Source: CAYYJM01 sp964471755
GTDB taxonomy: Bacteria > Planctomycetota > Planctomycetia > Gemmatales > Gemmataceae
Length of the DNA stretch: 12,653 nucleotides
Direction of reading: 5' to 3'
Assembly: GCA_964471755.1 (NCBI GenBank)
Contig: CAYYJM010000188.1
Span: 1 to 12,653 of the forward strand
Positions 1-5,974 of this stretch are shown here, one piece after another (position 1 is the stretch's first letter; each line of letters starts with the position of its first letter). Below the pieces are notes generated by a model that worked only from the letters and a program-made list of their open reading frames with translations, was not told the origin of the DNA and did not search any database. The position numbers and the translations under genes were made by a program.

Positions 1-51
1 CACACCCTGAGGGTCACCACACCCTGAGGGGCACCACACCCTGAGGGTCAC
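1..51. repeat. 17-bp tandem repeat, three copies
   Basis: Three head-to-tail copies of CACACCCTGAGGGTCAC (1-17, 18-34, 35-51). The middle copy has one change (GGGGCAC for GGGTCAC). The array touches the left edge, so more copies may lie outside. Each unit holds the odd palindrome CCCTGAGGG. The last copy ends three bases before the ATG at 55, and its GAGGG (43-47) sits 7 bases upstream of that ATG, so the repeat provides the ribosome binding site. There are no unique spacers, so this is not a CRISPR array. Confidence 0.9.
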
Positions 52-54
52 CAC

Positions 55-411
55 ATGTTTTTGGTACGTCTGCTCGCTCTCTCCTGTTTACTGGTGTTCG
101 TGGGGCCGGGTCTGGCCGATTCCATCACCTGGGTCACCGGGTATCCGAAGTATGACGCCAACAAGCAGGTCGTCGAGTGCGTCGCTTCTGCCACCGTTTC
201 GCTGGGAAACACGGTCAACTCGCGGGTCCGTCAGGTCGTCGGTGGCGTTGCCGGTCCCTGGGCATCGGTCAAAGCCATGCCTGACGGCAAGAATTACCGG
301 GCGAATTGGAGCGTCACAGGGCCCGGCACCTTTCAGTACCAGCAAGTGATTCTCGATGGTAACGGGAAGGACGTCGCTACTACTGTTCTTATCGGCTTCA
401 CCTTCAAGTAA
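55..411 (+). CDS. small exported protein of unknown function
   Basis: The product is 118 residues. It begins with a typical Sec signal peptide: MFLVR, a hydrophobic stretch (LLALSCLLVFVGPG), then a likely cleavage site after LADS/GLA near residue 21. The mature part of about 97 residues is rich in alternating polar and hydrophobic residues with several Trp, Gly and Val, as in a small beta-sandwich, and has only one Cys. I recognise no family. The ATG at 55 is supported by GAGGG at 43-47 inside the upstream tandem repeat and by the signal peptide starting directly there. The gene precedes a DUF1559 gene on the same strand by 184 bases; whether they are co-transcribed is not visible. An exported protein is well supported, the function is unknown. 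Confidence 0.75.
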   Translation: MFLVRLLALSCLLVFVGPGLADSITWVTGYPKYDANKQVVECVASATVSLGNTVNSRVRQVVGGVAGPWASVKAMPDGKNYRANWSVTGPGTFQYQQVILDGNGKDVATTVLIGFTFK

Positions 412-595
412 CGGATCTGGTGATCATGATCTTATCATCGCCCGAAGATGGGGGCAATTCGGCCAGGCAGAAAACTCTCGGAACCAGGATCCTGGATATC
501 GCAATGTCTTGCCCCCTTGACGCAGCGATCCGTTCAACGTATCCCACAACAATTCCTGCCAATATGGCGGTTCAAAGGTCCAGGAGGACTTGACG
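412..595. other. intergenic region before the DUF1559 gene
   Basis: This 184-base gap has lower GC than the window as a whole. It holds a 12-bp perfect palindrome, CCAGGATCCTGG (484-495), and a weak promoter-like pair, TTGACG (517-522), 17 bases, TATCCC (540-545). It ends with the strong AGGAGG ribosome binding site at 582-587. No terminator with a T run and no RNA gene were seen. Confidence 0.5.
582..587 (+). promoter_or_regulatory. ribosome binding site that sets the DUF1559 start
   Basis: AGGAGG lies 8 bases before ATG 596-598. That ATG opens a frame reading MWKGLDMASRSRK up to the N run, which is a normal basic leader for a prepilin-like protein. This argues against starts further upstream such as ATG 448, which belong to a different frame joined only by the arbitrary gap length. 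Confidence 0.8.
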
Positions 596-1512
596 ATGTG
601 GAAAGGACTCGACATGGCGTCACGAAGCAGGAAGGNNNNNNNNNNACTCTCCTCGAACTCCTCGTCGTGATTGCGATCCTGAGCATCCTGATTGGCCTGC
701 TGCTTCCAGCCGTGCAAGCCGTTCGCATCGCCGCTGCCCGAACGCAGGACCAGAACAATCTACGCCAAATTGGGTTAGCAACTCATTCGCGAATCACAAG
801 TCAGCAGGATCGGCTTCCTCAACTCCGCGAGAAACCACACATCCCTTCTTATCTTCCCAGTTCCCTGTTCCTGGAACTGCTTCCGTATCTCGGTCATACC
901 AATGTGTATCGAGCCGCACTGAGTGGTAATCTTGCCGACCAGAAAAACGTGTCCCTGATCGTTCGCACCTATATCAGTCCTTTTGATCTCAGCGCGCTGA
1001 CACTCCCGAGGAGGGAAATCCTCTATCCGTGCAGCTACGCGGCCAATGCCTTTCTGTTTGCACAAAAAAGCCGCATCCAGGCGGTTACCGATGGGACGTC
1101 CAACACCATCTATTTCGCGCAGCATTATACCATCTGTGGCCTGTCCATGGCGGCTTTCAATTATGCGGATGCCTTTTCACCAGGCTGGGACCTGGCGGCG
1201 ATTGGGCCTCATCCACAAAGGGCCACCTTCGCCGAACCGGCCATTGATACCCACCACTTGTCGAACCGTGTCGATAATCACCCGATCACGACAGGGAATC
1301 CACCAACCAGCCGATCGGCCGATGGCGTGACGTTCCAGGTCCGCCCCACCGTCGAGGAATGCGATCCGCGTCAACCCAACACCGGCGACCCGGCCGGCCT
1401 CTCCTGTCTGATGGGCGATGGCCGGGTTCGCATGTTCCGACGTGGCGTCGCTCAGGAAATCTTCTGGGGCGCTGTCACGCCAGCCGGCGGAGAAATACTT
1501 CCGGGAGATTGA
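596..1512 (+). CDS. DUF1559 prepilin-like protein (broken by an assembly gap)
   Basis: This is a planctomycete DUF1559 protein with a type IV pilin-like N-terminus. The basic leader MWKGLDMASRSRK (596-634) precedes the gap. After it comes TLLELLVVIAILSILIGLLL, the processed hydrophobic helix, then PAVQAVR and an NNLRQIGLA segment typical of the family. The C-terminus has the family signature: FQVRPT, a Cys-Asp-Pro motif, a shortened glycine/LMGDGRVR motif in place of LADGSVR, then FWGAVTPAGGE. Expected length is about 303 residues, near the family norm. The leader frame and the body frame do not match across 10 N; a true gap of 2, 5, 8 or 11 bases would join them, and 5 bases (GGN TTY) would restore the usual K-G-F-T-L prepilin motif. 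The protein is probably exported through a prepilin-peptidase-type route; its role in these bacteria is unsettled. Confidence 0.85.
636..645. other. assembly gap (10 N)
   Basis: Ten N bases replace the codons for the prepilin cleavage motif of the DUF1559 protein. The size is probably a placeholder, because 10 breaks the reading frame between a well-supported start (596) and a well-supported body (646 onward). Confidence 0.95.
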
Positions 1513-1524
1513 CCCTGCCGCAGG

Positions 1525-1554
1525 TTGTCTGTTCTTCGGGCATCGTGCTATCCT
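1525..1554 (+). promoter_or_regulatory. probable promoter of the antitoxin-toxin pair
   Basis: TTGTCT (1525-1530) and TATCCT (1549-1554) are separated by 18 bases, and a TGC just before the -10 gives an extended -10 (TGnTATCCT). Transcription would start near 1561, leaving a leader of roughly 20-25 bases before the antitoxin ATG. Each hexamer matches the sigma-70 consensus at four of six positions. Confidence 0.45.
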
Positions 1555-1583
1555 GAGTGGGGCGGAGAGCGAAGGAGAATCCC

Positions 1584-1814
1584 ATGACCCCGACTCTGGA
1601 ATCCCTGGGCATCCACAATCTGAGCGTGGCCGAGCGACTCGATCTGGTCGAGGCGATCTGGAATAGCATCGCCGAGGAAGTCGAGCGTGCCCCACTTACA
1701 GAGGCACAACGCCAGGAGATCGATCGTCGGCTGGCGGCCCATGAAGCCGACCCGTCGGCGGCGATCCCGTGGGAGCAGGTGCAGGCCGAGGCTCTGGCGC
1801 GGTTGAAGCGATGA
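1584..1814 (+). CDS. antitoxin, putative addiction module component family
   Basis: The product is 76 residues and matches the addiction-module antitoxin family TIGR02574/PF09720. It opens with a short lead, then LSVAERLDLVEAIWNSI, and ends with a helical stretch containing LTEAQRQEIDRRL, a charged AHEADP turn, and IPWEQVQAEALARLKR. I chose ATG 1584 because AAGGAG (1572-1577) lies 6 bases before it; the ATG at 1557 in the same frame lacks this support and falls beside the promoter. Proteins of this family bind and neutralise a cognate RelE/ParE toxin, which is the next gene, and usually repress their own promoter. The stop overlaps the toxin start as ATGA (1811-1814), so the pair is translationally coupled. 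Confidence 0.88.
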   Translation: MTPTLESLGIHNLSVAERLDLVEAIWNSIAEEVERAPLTEAQRQEIDRRLAAHEADPSAAIPWEQVQAEALARLKR

Positions 1815-2113
1815 GCTTTCCCATCCGGTTCTTGCCCGAGGCCCGGGACGAATTCGACGCGGCAACCGATTGGTATGAACAACGCCAGGCCGGCCTCGGT
1901 GCGACATTCATTCTTCGGGTGAACGACGTGCTGAATCGCATTGCCCAGAATCCACAAACCTGTCGCGTCGTCTACCGGGACGTCCGCCAGGGGGTACTCC
2001 GTCAGTTCCCCGACGTCGTGCTGTACCGGCAGGAGGGCACGGAGGTGATCGTGATCTCGGTTTTCCATTCGTCCCGAGATCCCGGCATATGGCAGGTCCG
2101 CATCGGCCCTTGA
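1811..2113 (+). CDS. ParE/RelE-superfamily toxin
   Basis: The product is 100 residues. The sequence has the family pattern: FLPEARDEFDAATDWYEQR, then GLGATFILRV, NP near the middle, a basic stretch RDVRQGVLRQFPDVVLYR, and a C-terminal VISVFHSSRDP-x-W. This fits the plasmid-stabilisation ParE-like branch. Such toxins inhibit DNA gyrase (ParE) or cleave ribosome-bound mRNA (RelE); the sequence alone does not decide which. The start at 1811 overlaps the antitoxin stop (ATGA) and has no separate strong ribosome binding site, consistent with coupling. Longer in-frame starts such as 1769 lie inside the antitoxin gene and were not used. The stop at 2111-2113 lies 2 bp from the convergent putA stop. 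Confidence 0.88.
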   Translation: MSFPIRFLPEARDEFDAATDWYEQRQAGLGATFILRVNDVLNRIAQNPQTCRVVYRDVRQGVLRQFPDVVLYRQEGTEVIVISVFHSSRDPGIWQVRIGP

Positions 2114-2115
2114 TG

Positions 2116-5100
2116 TCAAATCCCGCCCTCGTCGTCCACCTCCGGGGCGAAGCCGCGGCGCATCGTGTTCTCGGTGATCGTCCGCGGCAGAACGAATTGT
2201 AGCAGGTAGTCCGGCCCACCTGCCTTCGAGCCGATGCCCGACATCTTGAAGCCGCCGAACGGCTGGCGATCGACCAGCGCTCCGGTGATCTTGCGGTTGA
2301 TGTACAGATTGCCGACGCGGAACTCGCGCCGCACCCGCTGGATGTTCGCCGGGCTCCGCGAGTAGAAGCCGCCCGTCAGGGCGTACCGCGTTCCGTTGGC
2401 GATGGCCAGCGATTCATCCAGATTCTTCGCCTTGATCACCGCCAGGACCGGGCCGAAGATTTCTTCCTGGGCCAGCGCGCAGCTCGGCGGCACGTCCGCG
2501 AAGATGTGCGGGCCGATGTAGTAGCCCTCGCGAGCCAGTTCCCCAACATCTCCAGCGTGGACCAGTCGGCCCTGCGATGAATCCTTCCGCGTTGTCTCGA
2601 TCGTCGTCCGGATGCGGTCGTACGCCTCCTCGTCGATGACCGGCCCCATCTGGAAACCGGGATCTTCCGCCGGGCCACTCCTGAGACTCTTCGTCGCCTC
2701 GATCAGACGCGGTAGGAATCGCTCGTAGAGCGTCTCCGGCACGATGACCCGGCTGCACGCCGAGCATTTCTGGCCCTGGTAGCCGAACGCGCTCCAGACG
2801 ACGCCGTGCGTCGCCTCGTCGAGGTCGGCGTCATCATCGAGGATGATGGCGTTCTTGCCGCCCATCTCGGCGACGATGCGCTTGATGTGGTCCTGGCCGG
2901 CGACGACCTCGGCTCCCTGGCTATTGAGCATCAGGCCGACCTTGCGCGAGCCGGTGAAGACGATCATCGCCGTGGCCGGATGATTCGTCAGCGGCGGGCC
3001 GACCTCCTCGCCGATGCCGGGCAGGAACTGCACCACGCCCGGCGGCAGGTTCGCTTCCTGGAAGACCTCCATGAGCTTTGCGCCGATGACCGCCGACTGC
3101 TCGGCCGGCTTCATCACCGCCGTGTTGCCGGTGACGACCGCCGCCATCGTCATGCCGGCAAGGATGGCCAGCGGGAAATTCCACGGGGCGATGACGACGA
3201 CGACGCCACGCGGTTCGTAGAAGTAGTTGTTGTCCTCGCCGGGCACGTTCCGCAGACGCGGCGACGCCAGCCGGAGCATCTCCTGGCCGTAGTAGTTGGC
3301 GTAGTCGATCGTCTCGGCCACGTCGGCGTCGGCCTCACGCCAGGATTTGCCGCACTCGAAGACCATCCAGGCGGCCAACTCGAACTTGCGGCGCTGAAGA
3401 ATCCGGGCGATGTCGAAGAGGTACTGCGCCCGCTTCTCGGCCGGCGTGTCACGCCACGCCGGGAAGGCGGCACTGGCGATGTCGATCGCCTGATGGGCCT
3501 GGTCCGGCGTCCCTCGACCGAACTGGCCCACGACTTGACTCTTGCGCGATGGATCGAGCGAGGCGACCGTCTGCGGCGTCCGGACGATCTGGCCGTTGAG
3601 GATGGGGTAGTAGGTCTGGCCGAGTTGCTCGCCGACCCGGGTAAGAGCGGCCTGCATCGCCTGACGGGCCTCGTCGAGGCGGAAGTCGGTCAGCGGCTCG
3701 ATCGTGAGTACCGGCGAGCGTGGAGCGTCGGCCCCCTGAGGGGTCGCAGAGTCATGGGGCTGACGCCCCACGCTCGCCAGCTCGCCGCGTTTCTCCGGAT
3801 TCATGAGCAGTTGCTCCTCGGGCACATTCTCGGTGAAGCCGGCCCGCAAGAAGGAATCGTTGGCCGTGTTCTCCAGCAGGCGGCGAACCAGGTACGCCAT
3901 GCCGGGCAGCAGTTCGCCGTAGGGCGTGTACACCCGCACGCGCTGGCCGAGCGAGACGAACACGTCCTTGATCGGGTCGGCCATGCCGTACAGCATCTGG
4001 ATCTCGTAGCTGCGTGGCGGCGCATCCAGGATCTGGGCCAGGGCCAGGGCGTGGGCCAGGCTGCGAATGTTGTGACTGGCGAAGGCCGGCTTCAGCCAGC
4101 GACGATTCTCCAGCAGAAACCGCGTCAGCCGTTCGTAGCAGGCGTCGGTCTGCCACTTCCGTCGCCAGACCGGAATCGGCCAGCCCTGCTGCTGGGCCAG
4201 GATCGTCTCGAAGTCCCAGTACGCCCCCTTCACGAGCCGCACCCAGACGGGCGTGCCCCGCCGGGCCGACCAGTCGCGCAGGCCGACCAGGTCCTTCTCG
4301 GTCTCCCGAAGGTACGCCTGGATGGCGATGCCGACGTCGGGCCAGTCGCGGAACTCCGGCTCCTCCAGCACGGTCCGGAAGAGGTGCAGCGTCACGTCCT
4401 TGAAGGCGAATTGCTCCATGTCGAAGTTGACGAACACGCCACGATCGCGAGCCGCTCGCAGGATCGGCCGCAGCCGTTCGAGCGTCGCCGTGGTCGTGCC
4501 GGCCGGGTCGATCGGATCGAACTGGCTGAACAGCGACGACAGCTTGACCGACACGTTGACACGCGGCAGCGGTTTGCCTTCCTCGTCCCGGTCGAGCAGA
4601 TCGATCGTCGGCCACGACTTCGACGCGGCGGACAGGCCGGTGACCAGTTCGGTGTACTCGCGCTGGCTGACGTCGGCCTCCGCCTCGGTGATCGTCGCCT
4701 CGCCGAGCAGATCGACGGTGAAGGTGAGCGAGCGTTTGCGCAGCCGCTCGACGGCCCGGATGGCCTCGGGGATGTTCGAGCCGGCGATGAACTTGCGAGC
4801 CAGGCGTGTCGCCGACGTGCGAGCAGTCCAGGCGAGAACTCCACCGAGCAGACCGCGGCTCGGCATGAGCTTCAAGCCGGTACGCGCCCACCAGGGCAGG
4901 GCGTCGCCAGCCTCGCTGAAGTATTCGCGCAGATGACGAGCGATCGATTCGCCGGAGCGCAACAGCGGCAGGGCATCGACGAAGCGGAAGAGCTGCACCT
5001 TGACGTGCGGATCGGTCATGCCGATCTGCATGAGTTTGTCGTCGAACCAGGCGGGCGTGAATAGAAGCGGCCCGCGCCGGTTGACGCGAGCGAAAATCTC

Positions 5101-5136
5101 GCGCCCGTAGCGGAACGTGAGCGACTCCAGGTCCAT
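2116..5136 (-). CDS. putA: bifunctional proline dehydrogenase / L-glutamate-gamma-semialdehyde dehydrogenase
   Basis: The product is 1006 residues and converts proline to glutamate in two steps: FAD-dependent oxidation to P5C, then NAD-dependent oxidation of glutamate semialdehyde. The proline dehydrogenase barrel spans about residues 60-440, with EIQMLYGMAD, PYGELLPGMAYLV and RRLLEN (proline-binding Arg pair). The aldehyde dehydrogenase domain spans about 480-1000, with general base Glu757 (EMGGKN) and catalytic Cys791 (GQKCSAC), the usual 34 residues apart, plus EEIFGPV and FGGFKMSG. It lacks the N-terminal ribbon-helix-helix DNA-binding domain of enterobacterial PutA, so it should not autoregulate. 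Start 5136 is preferred because GGAG (5143-5146) precedes it by 6 bases; ATG 5148 lies at the edge of a repeat with no binding site. A 66-bp palindromic element is translated in the linker at about residues 453-475. Confidence 0.96.
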   Translation of the reverse strand: MDLESLTFRYGREIFARVNRRGPLLFTPAWFDDKLMQIGMTDPHVKVQLFRFVDALPLLRSGESIARHLREYFSEAGDALPWWARTGLKLMPSRGLLGGVLAWTARTSATRLARKFIAGSNIPEAIRAVERLRKRSLTFTVDLLGEATITEAEADVSQREYTELVTGLSAASKSWPTIDLLDRDEEGKPLPRVNVSVKLSSLFSQFDPIDPAGTTTATLERLRPILRAARDRGVFVNFDMEQFAFKDVTLHLFRTVLEEPEFRDWPDVGIAIQAYLRETEKDLVGLRDWSARRGTPVWVRLVKGAYWDFETILAQQQGWPIPVWRRKWQTDACYERLTRFLLENRRWLKPAFASHNIRSLAHALALAQILDAPPRSYEIQMLYGMADPIKDVFVSLGQRVRVYTPYGELLPGMAYLVRRLLENTANDSFLRAGFTENVPEEQLLMNPEKRGELASVGRQPHDSATPQGADAPRSPVLTIEPLTDFRLDEARQAMQAALTRVGEQLGQTYYPILNGQIVRTPQTVASLDPSRKSQVVGQFGRGTPDQAHQAIDIASAAFPAWRDTPAEKRAQYLFDIARILQRRKFELAAWMVFECGKSWREADADVAETIDYANYYGQEMLRLASPRLRNVPGEDNNYFYEPRGVVVVIAPWNFPLAILAGMTMAAVVTGNTAVMKPAEQSAVIGAKLMEVFQEANLPPGVVQFLPGIGEEVGPPLTNHPATAMIVFTGSRKVGLMLNSQGAEVVAGQDHIKRIVAEMGGKNAIILDDDADLDEATHGVVWSAFGYQGQKCSACSRVIVPETLYERFLPRLIEATKSLRSGPAEDPGFQMGPVIDEEAYDRIRTTIETTRKDSSQGRLVHAGDVGELAREGYYIGPHIFADVPPSCALAQEEIFGPVLAVIKAKNLDESLAIANGTRYALTGGFYSRSPANIQRVRREFRVGNLYINRKITGALVDRQPFGGFKMSGIGSKAGGPDYLLQFVLPRTITENTMRRGFAPEVDDEGGI
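3713..3778. repeat. 66-bp palindromic element inside putA
   Basis: The arms at 3713-3735 and 3756-3778 are 23 bases each and match at 21 positions as an inverted repeat, both beginning GGCGAGCGTGG when read inward. The 20-base loop holds a smaller hairpin, CCCC-TGA-GGGG (3733-3743). The element is 22 codons long, has no stop in the putA frame, and is translated as a Pro/Ala/Ser-rich stretch (SVGRQPHDSATPQGADAPRS) between the two PutA domains. Its length as a multiple of three and its place in a flexible linker fit insertion of a mobile palindrome that the protein tolerates. Confidence 0.85.
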
Positions 5137-5142
5137 GGACAA

Positions 5143-5146
5143 CTCC
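5143..5146 (-). promoter_or_regulatory. ribosome binding site that sets the putA start
   Basis: On the minus strand GGAG is followed by TTGTCC and then ATG at 5136, a normal 6-base spacing. The rival ATG at 5148 is preceded only by the repeat sequence GGGGGCTAA, which has no good binding site. Confidence 0.7.
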
Positions 5147-5209
5147 ATTTAGCCCCCGGCTTGCCGGGGGTCTTCGTCATCCGAACCCCCGGCTTGCCGG
5201 GGGCTAAAT
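5147..5209. repeat. double-hairpin inverted repeat between sodA and putA
   Basis: Two copies of the 18-base near-palindrome CCCCCGGCTTGCCGGGGG lie at 5153-5170 and 5186-5203. They are set within a larger inverted repeat whose ends read ATTTAGC and GCTAAAT, with a 13-base centre. Each copy can form its own hairpin, or the two can pair to form one long stem. There is no T run after either stem, so a classical terminator is not shown, although such stems can stabilise the end of the sodA transcript. The left end touches the possible putA ATG at 5148. Confidence 0.92.
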
Positions 5210-5216
5210 GAGGTGG

Positions 5217-5825
5217 TTACTTCGCCATCGCGTAGCGCTTACCGACGGCGTTCCAGTCGAGGACGTTCCACCACGCCTCGACGTAGTCAGCCCGCTTGTT
5301 CTGGTAGCGCAGGTAGTAGGCATGCTCCCAGACATCGACGCCGAGCAGTGGCAGCTTGCCGTCCATGATCGGGCAGTCCTGGTTGGCGGTCGAGACGATC
5401 TCGAGTTTGCCGTTGTTGACGACGAGCCAGGCCCAGCCGCTGCCGAAGCGACCGAGGGCGGCCTCCTTGACCTTGGCCTTCAGGTTGGCCAGGTCGGTGA
5501 ACGTGCCGTTGATCGCGCTGGCGAGGTCTCCCGACGGCGTGTTCGCGGGCGTCGGGCTCATGATTTCCCAGAACATCGTGTGGTTGTAGTGGCCGCCGCC
5601 GTTGTTGATCACCTTCTGGCGGATCTCGGTCGGCACCTTGTTGATGTCCTTGAGCAGGCCATCGATCGGCAGGGCGGCCAGGGCGTCGTGGCCTTGCAGG
5701 GCGGCGTTCAGATTGTCCACGTAGGCCTTGTGGTGTTTGCCGTGGTGGATCTCCATGGTCATCTTGTCGATCGCCTTTTCCAGCGCGTCGGCGGCGTATG
5801 GCAGGTTCGGCAGTGTGAACGGCAT
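5217..5825 (-). CDS. sodA: superoxide dismutase, manganese type
   Basis: The product is 202 residues, the usual length, and dismutates superoxide in the cytoplasm (no signal peptide). The four metal ligands are present: His27 (MEIHHGKHH), His82 (GGGHYNHTMFW), and Asp164 and His168 (DVWEHAYYL). The GGH before the second ligand and Gln149 in STANQDCP are markers of manganese enzymes; iron enzymes usually have a different Gln position (AQxxNH). A metal-tolerant (cambialistic) enzyme cannot be excluded. ATG 5825 is preceded by AGGAGG (5832-5837) at 6 bases. It runs in the same direction as putA with an 80-base gap holding a double hairpin, and diverges from the ATPase gene at 5975. Confidence 0.96.
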   Translation of the reverse strand: MPFTLPNLPYAADALEKAIDKMTMEIHHGKHHKAYVDNLNAALQGHDALAALPIDGLLKDINKVPTEIRQKVINNGGGHYNHTMFWEIMSPTPANTPSGDLASAINGTFTDLANLKAKVKEAALGRFGSGWAWLVVNNGKLEIVSTANQDCPIMDGKLPLLGVDVWEHAYYLRYQNKRADYVEAWWNVLDWNAVGKRYAMAK

Positions 5826-5908
5826 CAGTGGCCTCCTCTTGGATGCGATACTCTGCCAGCATTCCTAGGCATCCGGGACGATTTTGGCGAGCCTCGTCTC
5901 GTCAAACC

Positions 5909-5938
5909 CTGGCATTCTCCGTCCCGTACCTTCATAAT
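5909..5938 (+). promoter_or_regulatory. probable promoter of the HerA-like ATPase gene
   Basis: CTGGCA (5909-5914) and CATAAT (5933-5938) are separated by 18 bases, matching the sigma-70 consensus at four and five of six positions. This lies in the 149-base divergent region shared with sodA. The leader would be about 30 bases. No equally good promoter for sodA was found on the other strand. Confidence 0.4.
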
Positions 5939-5974
5939 ACGGCTGCACTCTTCGTCAATCCAGGAGACTGACCC

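Noticed and set aside
1..51. CRISPR array
   Set aside because: The 17-bp units are directly adjacent with no spacers.
484..495. 12-bp palindrome as an operator
   Set aside because: It is a single copy with no adjacent convincing promoter or regulator gene; chance cannot be excluded.
517..545. Promoter TTGACG-17-TATCCC before the DUF1559 gene
   Set aside because: The -10 matches only three of six positions, so it was mentioned only as weak.
448..595. Upstream extension of the DUF1559 gene from ATG 448
   Set aside because: The frame joins the gene body only through the arbitrary 10-N gap, it lacks a ribosome binding site, and it would bury the prepilin motif. AGGAGG plus ATG 596 is far better.
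2806..5064. 752-codon open frame on the plus strand opposite putA
   Set aside because: It is a shadow frame produced by high GC at third codon positions. Its product is Arg/Asp/Val/Gly-rich with no recognisable domain, while the minus strand encodes a complete PutA with all catalytic residues.
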